A stretch of DNA of 64,000 nucleotides from Cordilura impudica (taxonomy: Eukaryota > Arthropoda > Insecta > Diptera > Scathophagidae): positions 93,307,946 through 93,371,945 of the forward strand of contig OY821517.1 of NCBI GenBank assembly GCA_963682025.1. The letters are read 5' to 3'. How positions within the stretch are numbered: the first letter of the stretch is position 1; each line of letters opens with the position of its first letter. The position numbers were made by a program, and so were the translations under genes. Under the pieces are notes generated by a model. It did no database searches. It saw only the letters and a list, made by a program, of their open reading frames with translations, and was not told where the DNA came from. Positions 33,007-42,779 of this stretch are shown one piece after another.

Positions 33007-34113
33007 ATGGCAAACTTGAACGAAGATCAGATACGAGAACTGCTCAATGCAGAAAATGACTCCGATATATCAGATTCGGAATTTGATTACATTTCCGAAA
33101 ATAGCGAAACAAGTTCTTCTGAAACAGATACTAAACCAGAACCCGTCCTAGCTGCAGCTAGCTCTGTTGATCCGTTTTTTATTGCTAAAAACAAAATGGT
33201 TTGGAGTACCACTCCATTACCTCAGCCTATTAGAGCTACGGCTGAGAATATTATCTCAACCCAACCAGGACCAACTCGATTTGCAGTGTCCAAATGCCTC
33301 TATTTTTTCCGCCTCTAATAAGTCCGGCAGGGTCAAGTTTGGTGGCAAGTGGAAAAATATTGATGAAGACGCATTGCGCGCATATATTGCTGTGCTCATT
33401 CTTGCAGGCGTATGTCGGTATGTATAATCTTATTTTTTTTTTTCAGCAAAATAGTTGGCTAATATAAAATCTATTACTGAAAGCGGAAAGAATGAAGATG
33501 TTCATGGTATATTTGATGCAAAATTTGGTAGCCCCATTTTCCGAGCAATTATCTCTGAAGATACATTTCATATGATTAATGGTGCCATCCGTTTCGATGA
33601 TGTTTTGAGTCGACGACAAATGCGTAGTTGCGATAAATTTGCTCCTATTCGTGAACTGTGGGACCGTTGGTGTGTCACCATTGATAACAGTTTATGCCAT
33701 CAAAACCAGCAAAATATATTTTGTAATTTTGGTTATCGGTGGAGTCTACGTGTGGAAAATAGAACCATACCTTGGTAGGCCTAAAAACGCACAGCCTGAA
33801 AAGAACCAAGGGCAACGCTTTGTATTGGACTTAACAGAAGGCTTGAAAGGGCAAAATATAACAGGCGACTATTTTTTTCCACTTATGGGTTGGTAAAAAA
33901 AACTTCAGGAAAGGAAACTTACATACATATGTGCGAACAGTACGCAAAAATAAAACATTCATTCCTCCGAAATTGCTGAAATTGTGGAATTTGTAGTTGC
34001 TGCAAGTCTAATTCTGACATAAAATGCTCCATTTGCTGCAAGTTTATTTGCAAAATTAACCGAAAAAAATGTTGCTTATCATGCAATGACAATTATTATA
34101 AAACCAACTTATA
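33007..34113 (+). pseudogene. piggyBac transposase, frameshifted and internally deleted
   Basis: Starts MANLNEDQIRELLNAENDSD, an acidic N-terminus. WSTTPLPQPIRATAENIIS and QPGPTRFAVSK follow, then after a shift KSGRVKFGGKWKNIDEDALR and AVLILAGVCR, then FDAKFGSPIFRAIISEDTFH and FAPIRELWDRW. VTIDNSL lies where the first catalytic Asp is expected, and MPSKPAKYI follows it closely, so about a dozen residues are lost. RPKNAQPEKNQGQRFVLDLT and GQNITGDYFF hold the likely second Asp. TVRKNKTFIPPKLL is near 33935. The third Asp region is deleted. The C-terminal Cys-rich domain survives near 33993-34113 (CGICSCCK, CSICCKFICK, KKCCLSCND). Several stops and shifts. Confidence 0.88.
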
Positions 34114-35075
34114 AATACTTATTTTTTTTTAAATAAATGTAAAAAAAAATCAAAGAAAAAATACTATGGACCAAATGGTCCCTTAATTTTTTATTTTTCT
34201 CAGTCCTGTTTTAAGTCAGAACCTTGAATTTTTGTATATAACATGGCTTTATAAAAAGACCACGTGAGCTAAAAAATTAAGTCACTATGTGTCACTGTTC
34301 AAAATTTACAAAGGAAACAATCCAAAAATTGGACCAAATGGGCTTAACCTAACAGCAGGGTTGATTTCACAGGAACATTTAGATTTGTTCGAAATATGAA
34401 GCTATCTCAAAATAATGCAATGACTTTGGCTTCGGAACTAAGAAGCGTCAACGTGCTGGCACCAGGTGTAAATGTTACATCTTACAAATACCGGCAAGAA
34501 CCATATATGTCTTATTTCATGCTTTCCGAGGACGCAGCTTATGCATATTGTCAAGATATTCCCGGTTTAATGAATGAAAAGGGAATCTGCAAACATAATC
34601 CATCTTTATGGCGTCCTTTCATAGACTCTTCAACCAGAAGCTTAAAAGTAGTCTTGCTATTTGAAAACAGCATACATCAGTGCCATTGATGTATGTTCTT
34701 GGAATGCATGAGTTGTATGATACCATGGAATTAATTCTGGAACGCATCAGTTATGACGAACACAATTGGCGCATAAATTGTGATTTTAAGGTTCTTTCAC
34801 TATTAGCTGGAATGCAAAATGGCTATACAAAGTACGTGTGTATTTTTTGTAAATGGGACAGCCGTGCAAAATGCAACCAGTACGAAAAGCGAGATTGGCC
34901 AAAACGCGATTGGCAAGTTGTTGGCGATTTAATGTAATTCGTCCACCATTGATGCCACCATTGATCTTCATATCAAGCTGGGAGTTGTAAATAATTTTTT
35001 AAAGCGTTTGGTTCGCGTTAACGAAAATTCATTATCATACTTGAAAAACAGCGCTTTTCCAAGATTATCAATTGA

Positions 35076-35414
35076 AAAACAAGTAAGAAAATTATAGTCG
35101 GTCTAGCCCGACTATACGATACCCTATAATATGGTTACGATACGCTATCTCTTCGGTCCAACTAATTGGATATAGCAAATAAGCATAAATCAAATTTGAG
35201 TGGCATTTTTATTAATATTTTTCGCTGCAGATATGAAAAAGTTCATATCGGATACAATATTTATATGGGGACTAGGTCGACAAATGGACCGATCATGACC
35301 ATATTTGGTAAAGTCACTTATACTTTGAAAAAATATATACAAACCAAATTTGAGAAAAATCTGTGCAATAGTTTTGTTTTTTAATAGATTTAAGTGAAGA
35401 TCGGGAAGCAGCTC
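35076..35414 (-). mobile_element. HINE copy i, 3' half, inside the transposase-like gene
   Basis: Minus-strand copy beginning AAAACAAGTAAGAAAATTAT and the hairpin AGTCGGTCTAGCCCGACT (35096-35113), truncated after GATCGGGAAGCAGCTC. It begins exactly at the end of an exon block (FPRLSIEK). Confidence 0.88.
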
Positions 35415-36626
35415 AATATTAAACAATATTTTTAAGCATTTAAATTTAAACTTTTAAATATCTTTATTACTTTTTTTGTGATTATTTTTTAACTCAATTT
35501 TTGCCGAAAAAATTTTTACATGTGCAGTCGTATAAGATTAGCTTTCACATGAGCTCTATCAATACTTAAAATAAAATATTTACTCGGAGAAAAAAACCGT
35601 AGGAGAAAAAATAAAAATTACGGGCATTAAAGGGTTAAAGAAATGGTTGCTCAGTATGTGCAAAATTATATCGTCTACATCTTTTTGTTGAAAATAAATA
35701 TCAGCGAGATCTCTATAACAGTACTTAACCATTGTAATAAATAATAATTGTGGAACTATTATTATAAGTAGTCTTTATTGGAATTATGTAAAATACAATT
35801 TGTTATCTTTTATTACCACTTTTTGAAGCATAAAAAATCCAGACCCTAACCCCTGTTTTATAAGTATATAACAAGCCATTTTTATAAGTACATAACAACT
35901 CGTGTCAACTCTACCGTTGCCTTTTTCTGTCAGTATAAAAAACAAATAAACTCACGCAAAAAAAATTCACCGGTACGACCAACTTTTGTATTCATAAGAC
36001 ACAGACTGACGGACGGACATCGTTAAATCCACTCAGAAAGTGATTTTGAGTCGTTCCGTGTAATAGAAGATGGGTATAGGTCCAATATTTTTGGTAGTTA
36101 CAAACATCAGGGCAAACTCATTATACCCTAACCACATAGTGGAAAACTTTTGCATTAATAAATTTTGCACAATATATCTGACCTTAGGCCAGAAAAATTA
36201 TTCTACTGCACACGGGCGGAAACTGGCAGGTATACAATGTGGTATAGGAGTGTAGGTAGGGTTCGGACTACAAAAGAGTGCAAGATTTTTTGATGATTTT
36301 TGATGGGCAGGAGTTATGCTCTATTAAGTAGGAGATTTTCGGGGAATTTTGACCTTTTTAAATTTTTTTTTTTTTAATTTCTTAACGACTCAACGAACGA
36401 CTTTATATTTCTAACATTAATAGCTTAGAAGTTACAAAATTATATAAAATTTATCTTACTTTATATTCTTTTAAAACAAAAAAGTTGCAGACATTTAAAA
36501 ATTAAAATTTACAAAGAAGTTTTTAATTTTAGCAAAATACTGAGAAAGTCCATTTTCGGTAACCATAAAAAAAATCATGTGAGTCCGATCACAGGGAAGA
36601 TGTGTAAACATCTAGTAATTAAAAAT
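35415..36626. other. Unassigned AT-rich stretch with one HINE fragment
   Basis: Apart from HINE j (35998-36146), no feature seen. It may be intron or inserted sequence inside the long-TIR transposon. Confidence 0.4.
35998..36146 (-). mobile_element. HINE copy j, 5' end only
   Basis: GACGGACGGACATCGTTAAA, GATGGGTATAGGTCCAATAT, CTCATTATACCCTAACC and ACATAGTGG, in element order on the minus strand. Confidence 0.8.
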
Positions 36627-36803
36627 TTTTTTATGTCATTTTTTAAAATCAAACAGAAAGCGTCATCTATTTATCACTTATAACAAAAACTGTTTCAGCT
36701 AATTCAACAACCCTTTGGTGTAAAATATTAAAAATATCCCAATATAAACCTATATAAGTGATACATAGATGACGCTTTTAAAAAAGTGGCATAAAAAACA
36801 ATG
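36627..36803. repeat. Foldback element, 177 bp
   Basis: AAAGCGTCATCTATTTATCA at 36658 is inverted as TGATACATAGATGACGCTTT at 36758. The pairing extends outward through TTTTTATGTCATTTTTT / AAAAAAGTGGCATAAAAA. Arms about 60 bp, loop about 55 bp. No coding; target duplication not identified. Confidence 0.75.
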
Positions 36804-36821
36804 TTATATCATAATTTTTTC

Positions 36822-36900
36822 ACCAATACAATCATAAGTCACACAGCGTTATCTGCTTCAGCTCACACCGATATGAGTTACGCTGTTTTTGTGATTGTAT
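36822..36900. repeat. Second small inverted repeat
   Basis: AATACAATCATAAGTCACAC and GCGTTATCT pair imperfectly with GAGTTACGC and TTTTTGTGATTGTATT. Adjacent to the foldback at 36.7 kb but unrelated in sequence. Confidence 0.6.
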
Positions 36901-36984
36901 TGTGAAATAGAAATTTACCCCCCTGCGCGTATAGATGTTTACACATCAAAAATGATTTTTGGCCGCCTTCTCAAAATATGGTCC

Positions 36985-37340
36985 ATAGTGCGTCGGTCTG
37001 TGTGTTTGTCTGTGTGGCCACGTAAATATTGTAATAAAACTACAGGTCGTAAATATGAATACATTTTGAACAACTTTTGTATATGAGCTTTTGTTTTCGT
37101 CGGCCATAACATTGATGAAAATTGATACATGTTCGAGTTAAATTCTCCCTATAGGATCGACTTAAATTGCTCTAAGATCCAAATTATCGTATAGATTTTG
37201 TTGGTTTGTCCAAAAATAAACCTAGCAAAACTATTTTTAGTCATGGTCCCATATAAAGTTGCTTTCCGATCTACACTTAAATCTATGAAAAAACAAAAAA
37301 GTTGCATGGATATTACTTAATTTTGGTTGATATATTTATG
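36985..37340 (+). mobile_element. HINE copy k, diverged interior piece
   Basis: Contains GTCTGTGTGGCCACGTAAAT, CTACAGGTCGTAAATATGAA, AAGATCCAAATTATCGTATA and CCATATAAAGTTGCTTTCCG in HINE order. Lacks the 5' terminus and the 3' hairpin. Confidence 0.75.
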
Positions 37341-38239
37341 TAATAAAATAAGTACATCACTAAATACTAGCAGATCCCAGCACTCGAAATTCGAGTGTAA
37401 ATTCTAGGAAATTTTATTTTTTCATATAATAGAGACCCTAAAGGTAAAAATAAATACCTTTTAAATGATAAATTTTCTGTCAAAATCGGGGTAAAACTGT
37501 TAAACTTACATCGGTAACGGACAACCATTATATAAAAGTTATGTTTCTTCTCGAGTAAGTACAGTTTTGTGTAGTTAATGAAAAATTATATTGTTAAAAT
37601 AGTGTTTCGTTATTAAAAAACTTAATCTAAAATCAAATGTAAGTATTTTGTAAATCTGTGGTTTTCTAGAATAACCGCGTATGTCATAAAATCAAAATGT
37701 TCAGGAGAGCCAAAAAACGTTATATATGAAATTATGGGCTCGATATAAAGTTTTTAGGACTTTTTATTTAACAGTCCTGTAGATATGGGCAATAAATACT
37801 TTATATAAAATTTTAAGTTAAATATCGTCAAAGGAATAGATCCCAGAGAAACAACTTATGTCGACAAATGTCGTTTTCTTTGAAAAAGAAAACTAGCAGT
37901 GCAACTACACATTTAGACATAAGTTTTTGTTGGTTGAAAAATTGATTTTTTTTTTCGTCAACAGAAAGTTAACGGGATTTAGGGTGAGAATATAACAACG
38001 TATCAAGAATAATAGTGACAACAAATAACAGAAATAAACACAACAGTTTTTATAAGTGGTTATAAACTGAAAAATAATCCAAAATTATTTTTAATTTTTT
38101 TCTTCATTAATAATAACGTATGTCGATATGTGTCGTTTTCTGAGAAAATAATTTGTCAGCGATCAAACGTAGGTTGACATACGTCGTTAGTGTTGCAAAT
38201 TAATTTAATAAACATTTAAGTTACGTCGTTATTTATGAC
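37341..38239. other. Unassigned stretch with a repeated TATGTCGA..ATGTCGTTTTCT motif
   Basis: TTATGTCGACAAATGTCGTT (37857) and GTATGTCGATATGTGTCGTT (38118), with inverse TTGACATACGTCG near 38173. No protein or known element. Confidence 0.4.
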
Positions 38240-38684
38240 TAAGAATTTTTCTATAGGGAGTGTTTTTGAACTACTGACTAATAGATGTAATAAAGACATA
38301 CAAACCCAATTTGACTGAGATCTATATGATAATTTGGAACTTATGGCAATTTATGTCGATTCCATAGGGGTCATTTGTATGGGGCTAAGTCTGAACATGG
38401 ACCGATTCTCACCAATTTCAATAGCGTTCATCCCATGGCCGATGGAAGCTTATGTACCAAATCTCATCAAAATATGTTCATATTTGCGACCTGTAGTTTG
38501 ATTACAAGCTTTACATGGACACACAGACGGACGGACGGACGGACGGACATTGCTATTTCGATTCAAAAAATGATTCTGAGTCGATCGGTATAATTAAAGA
38601 TGGGTCTAGGACGAATATTTTTGGTTGTTACAAACAGTAGCACAAAGTCATTATACCCAAACCACATAGTGGTATAGGGTATAA
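38240..38684 (-). mobile_element. HINE copy l, 3' part missing
   Basis: Runs from GAACTACTGACTAATAGATG through (ACGG)n at 38527-38547 to the intact 5' end CCACATAGTGGTATAGGGTA (minus-strand start TTATACCC). Confidence 0.88.
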
Positions 38685-39249
38685 TTAAAAGAGGGTAATT
38701 TCGTGTAACCAAAAGTGTATAAATTTTTTTTAAACAGGTGTAGTTAACGCTCCAGATATACTGAAACTTTTAAGGGATACGTGTTTTTCTGAAATGTTAG
38801 ATGAAACTGAACTAAACGCATGGAAATCAATTCGTGCGGTAATTGAAAACGTTCTTTGCAAAAATTGCTCACCAGAGTACCGTGATTATATTGAGAACAT
38901 GATGAAGTCTTTCGACAAATTTAGCGTTAATATGTCGTTGAAAATCCACATGTTACTTGCACATTTCGATTTTTACGAACGACTATTGTCCACAGAAACA
39001 AACGAAACTGGCGGAAGATTTCATCAAACTATAATGGCATTCGAAGACTGTTTCGCTGGAAAAAGAATAGACTCAGTGCTTGCTGATTTCTGCTGGTCGA
39101 CTGCAAACAAAGTGTAAAAGTTTAGTAAATCCAAAAAAAAATTTTAAAATCATCAAAATAAGAGCAAATATACTTCAATTTCTGCTTGAAAATGGACTTC
39201 CATTATTTCTAGATATAAATTTTGACAAATAAATAATAAACAAATTGAT

Positions 39250-39433
39250 TTTGAACAAGTTTTTAGAGTATTTCATTCAAATAAAATCAAAAATCGCCTT
39301 AAATCTACCACAAATTTAAAATCGAAATATCTCGTGATTTTGAGCTAACTTTTCAAAACGGGGTACATCACTGGATTCTACGATCCAAAATTAGGTTGAC
39401 GTGTCTCGGCGTTTTGGTGTGTTATTTTCACCT
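39250..39433. repeat. Right long TIR
   Basis: Inverse of 31334-31500: AATAAAATCAAAAATCGCCT, TGATTTTGAGCTAACTTTTC, GACGTGTCTCGGCGTTTTGG. Confidence 0.8.
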
Positions 39434-39724
39434 ACTTACAGTAATATGTATTACAGATACATATTTTTGAAATATTTATAATATTAGTATATTAAGTTAT
39501 TTGTTATATTTTTTTTTAAACTAGTATAATTTGATTTATTAGTTAGGTCTCTTTAAAATAGTCATTAACACTGGGAGCGATATCTAATAGACTTAACATA
39601 TTGGAGCTACGATTATGTTTTTCCAAATCCTTTCGAGATTTTACATGTCTTCATGATGAAATTAGTGGGTCTGAAGAAGCCGCCAACATATTGAAAGTTC
39701 CTAATTCTGTCTAATGCATGAAAT

Positions 39725-41208
39725 CTTGCAATTAGTTATTCGTGTATCTAAATTTTTGTAGTCTTTTTTTGCATCCCTGGGCTTTTTCTGACAACTCTCC
39801 AATTGGTAAGCATTGATATTCAATTTGATTTTTACCATGAGCCAAAATCTTTTGTACCGTAGGAGTAAGTTCCTTCTGAGGGTACATTTGAGCCAAAAGT
39901 TCGGCGGTTTTTGATGCAAAATCATCAAACTTTGGTCTATTTTCCATTTGAAAAAATCTTCTTCCGGTATTACCATAATTTTTATTGCCTGACCCTTGTT
40001 TTAGCTTATTTATTATCAATCCAAATTTGCGATATTCACCTTAAAAATATTTCTTTTTTGAACTTCTTAACTCCTTGTTGGTTTCATTGTTTCTTATTGA
40101 TCCTGAAGAACCGAAATCCAAATCATAACTTATTTTTAGTATGTGTTCCATAAGTCGTATTCTTGCATGTAGTGGTGATAATCCAAATTCATATGCATCA
40201 GTATTATCTAGCGATTTTGTCGGGACTTGATATAATTAGCTTGATGTTGCTTGGCATATGATGCAGCTGTATGCAGCATTCGTGTTAGTCAAAGCCTGGC
40301 CTACTTTTCCACCTATCGTTGTCAGCATTAACTGGTAGCTTACTTCAATTTGTTGCCCATCAAACTGTAATTTTAATGGCTGTAATGTTGTAATTTGGGC
40401 CTTGATATTAGTAACTTCTTTGTTTATGGCATCATGAGTTCCCTTTTTTGAATTCAAATTTGATTGGGCTGCAGTATTTCGTAGAAGATGGTGTCTCATT
40501 TTTCCAAATATTTTTGTTTGCGTTGTACTAGTCGCAGGCTCTGAATCTTCCAAAATCTTTTTCAATCGCAATGGTACAAATGATACCATGAACATATCTG
40601 GGGTCGGAAATATATTCACATACTATTTGTTTGCATTGTTTTTGTTCGGAAGAGCCATCACATCCCGATTTGCAAAAAAGATTTAACTTTGTGTTTCCAT
40701 ATTTCTTTACCTCATTTCCTTTTATTGATTGTAGCAAGCGTTCGGCTATGTAATCAAGTAGAGATTGTAGTTGTACCTCTGCCGAAATTGGTGTGATTGT
40801 GATAGTACCCTCTGATGGCAAACAGTCCATTTTAGCAGCGGTTATGTGATGATATGCTGGATACATATATGACCCTTTTTGAATCGCACGCAATCTGAGC
40901 TGAATATATTGCTGTTTTGTTTATTTCAAATCCAGAAGTAATGCTAATGCCTCCTCATTTGTTAACTGTTGTGCAACGCTCAGAGGTGGTATACCTTTAA
41001 GAATCCGGTTTGTTCTCACTGCAATGATATCCACTTTTGTCAATTGTTTCTGTGATCGTAATTGATACAGGAAAGATTCTTTTATATTTATACATCCAAT
41101 TTCATCGTTAACATCTTTAAGTTTCCGCCTCTTAGATCTATCGCTGCAGTTTTCCAATGAGTTGTGTGGTCTTCCATCCTTATCTTGGTTTGTTGTTTCT
41201 GAAGCCAC
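39725..41208 (-). pseudogene. Transib-like (RAG1-related) transposase pseudogene
   Basis: Four blocks in order on the minus strand. 41208-40921 is a basic N-terminus. 40893-40528 has AKMDCLPSEGTITITPISAE, then LNLFCKSGCDGSSEQKQCKQ; its Asp matches the first catalytic Asp of RAG1, which sits in a similar CDG motif. 40619-40236 has FVPLRLKKI, AQITTLQPLKL, LMLTTIGGKVGQALTNT and CIICQAT. 40019-39732 has NYGNTGRRFF, LLAQMYPQKELTPTVQKILA and LPIGELSEKAQ, whose Glu matches the catalytic Glu region of RAG1. Between the last two blocks the middle part is shortened. Frameshifts and stops separate the blocks. In GGKV the family's usual DGKV Asp is changed. Possible ends CACTG at 39569 and CAGTG at 41583 are unproven. 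Confidence 0.8.
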
Positions 41209-41593
41209 AGTAAGTTTGCCTTCTAACCAGTTCGCGCTTTTTATTTAAAACTTTTGCTTATTGTAGCAAACTTCGTTGTAGCATTTTTTGTGCTTTGACG
41301 AATTAAATAATTGCTCTTTTATTTCGATGCTACACGAATTTAAATTTATTTTATTTTAACGTAACTAAGAGAATCTTCATGGTTTTTGTTCCTAAAATAC
41401 TCTTCGACCAGTTCTTTATATGTGAAGCTCTCCATGTTTTTCGGGATATCTTTATTTGCGACTGTTATTGCAGAAATTTATTATAGCAATTGATTTTGTA
41501 ATCAAACGTCACTTTCTTATAAGCCTTTTCATAAGCCATAATACTATGTCTCTAGTTAAATAAAAAGGTAAGAAAATGGCATCAGTGCATTAT

Positions 41594-42270
41594 AAACAAG
41601 TAAGAAAATTATAGTCGGTCTACACCGACTATACGATAACCTATACCATGCGTTTAGAGACCCTATATCTCAAGCCCAACTAACTGGATTTAGAAAATAA
41701 GCATAAACCAAATTTCAGTGGGATTTTTATTAATTTTTTCGGCTGCAGATATGAAAAAGTTCATATCGATAGATTTAAGTGAAGATCGGGAAGCAGCTCT
41801 ATATGGGGCATATGACTAATAGTTGTCCAATAGGGTTCATTTTTGGGCTACTTATTAATGGATGTAATATATACATACAAACCCAATTTGACTAAGATTT
41901 GTATGATAATTTGGATCTTATGCCAATATATGTTGATTTCATGGGGGTCACTTGTATGTGGGCTAGGTCTGAACACGGACCGATTCTCACCAATTTCAAC
42001 AGCGTTCATCCCATGGCCACTAGAAGATTAAATACAAAATTTCATCGAAAATATTCATATTTGCTACCTGCAGTTTGATTACAAGCTTTACATGGAAACA
42101 CAGACGGACGGACGGACGGACGGACATCGTTAAATCGAATCAGAAAGTGATCAGAAAGTGATTCTGATTCGATCGGTATAATTAAAGATGGGTGTAGGTC
42201 AAATATTTTTGGTTGTTACAAACAGCAGCGCAAAGTCAATATACCCAAACCACATTGTGGTATAGGGTTT
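41594..42270 (-). mobile_element. HINE copy m, near complete with internal deletion
   Basis: AAACAAGTAAGAAAATTATA, hairpin AGTCGGTCTACACCGACT, (ACGG)n near 42105-42124 and ACCACATTGTGGTATAGGG end. About 120 bp are missing around 41770. A short GTGATCAGAAA duplication sits at 42148. Confidence 0.9.
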
Positions 42271-42274
42271 AAAA

Positions 42275-42760
42275 ACCCAAAGGGTGGTGTATTTTGTAAG
42301 CAGATAGCATTACTGGCAATGGAACAAATAATGACTATCATAAGCTATAAAATACATAAAGCACATTTTTAACACACCATTGCATACTAATAGGGCTGTT
42401 TAAATTACCGTAATTTGAATTTTTTTTTTAGTAATTTTATTTAAATGAAAAAAGGGGTTCTACCCGCGGATTGTGACGGGTGCAAAAGTATGCATACTGT
42501 TAAAGAGGATACTTTCGCCTTCCTCTGGGTGGTATACGTTCCTTGTTCCCTTTTGTAGTTTAATAAATATTTCAAACAACCCTAATATTAAAGGGTAGGG
42601 TCATCACCACTTACAACAACTAAAGAGTGCAATCCTACCAACCTTGTATCGATGACAGCTTGCGAGTAGTAACCATTTTTCTTTTAAAAAAACAAAAAGA
42701 AAAGAAAATCGCTTTTTCTGAAATTAATAAAACAGTTGAGTCTGGCAGCCCACAATTAGC
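42275..42760. other. Unassigned stretch
   Basis: No repeat or coding motif identified; includes a CTACCCGCGGATTGTGACGG block of slightly higher GC. Confidence 0.4.
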
Positions 42761-42779
42761 AGTAGTTTAACCTAATTTT

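Larger units (their letters stand above)
32383..34360 (+). mobile_element. piggyBac-superfamily element with internal losses (1978 bp)
   Basis: Ends CCCTGCTGTTAGGTTA (32383) and TAACCTAACAGCAGGG (34360) are exact inverses. A second GGTTAAACGACCATTTGGTCC copy inside the left end matches GGACCAAATGGGCTTAACC inside the right. Left flank TTAA (32379-32382), right flank TTGA, a mutated TTAA. Removing the element with one TTAA rejoins the host frame as QYASL-ISQEHL. Inside lie a hAT MITE, a 60-bp minisatellite and a broken transposase. Confidence 0.92.
31826..39116 (+). pseudogene. Transposase-like gene of the long-TIR transposon, in pieces
   Basis: Exons read by eye. 31826-32128 has FVRGKFTPKKRRRHLVEDA and WTDPGERDPENC (then a stop) and ACKNDVYGLNPN. 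32181-32378 has KRSGFIYKGMPSAHVPVPHS. After the piggyBac, 34365-34990 has ISQEHLDLF, YMSYFMLSEDAAYAYCQDI, PFIDSSTRSLKVVLLFEN, ISYDEHNWRINCDFKVLSLL, YTKYVCIFCKWDSRAKCNQ and KRDWPKR. 38737-39116 has GVVNAPDILKLLRDTC, NMSLKIHMLLAHFDFYERL, GGRFHQTIMAFEDCFAGKR and the final stop. This block order matches a protein family widespread in arthropod genomes, always repetitive and usually annotated as uncharacterised; I cannot name its superfamily. Frameshifts near 34670 and 34925 make it a pseudogene. Cys pairs (CYAC-like, CIFC) suggest metal binding. Confidence 0.75.
31334..39433 (+). mobile_element. DNA transposon with about 170-bp TIRs, superfamily not identified
   Basis: The segment 31334-31500 is repeated inversely at 39250-39433. 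Landmarks in the left copy are ACACAAGAACACCGAGACAC, TAAAAAGTTTGCTCAAAATA and TAGATTTAAGGTGATTTTTG. Between the repeats lies one transposase-like gene on the plus strand, cut by a piggyBac (32383-34360), HINE i, and 3.3 kb of mixed sequence with HINE j-l. The gene starts about 300 bp inside the left TIR and ends about 130 bp before the right TIR, as expected for an autonomous element. The exact termini and target duplication are not resolved. Confidence 0.75.

Noticed and set aside
39569..41587. CACTG / CAGTG as Transib ends
   Set aside because: Too short to be convincing, and the flanking CATTA-like words do not form a clean 5-bp duplication. Only mentioned as a possibility.
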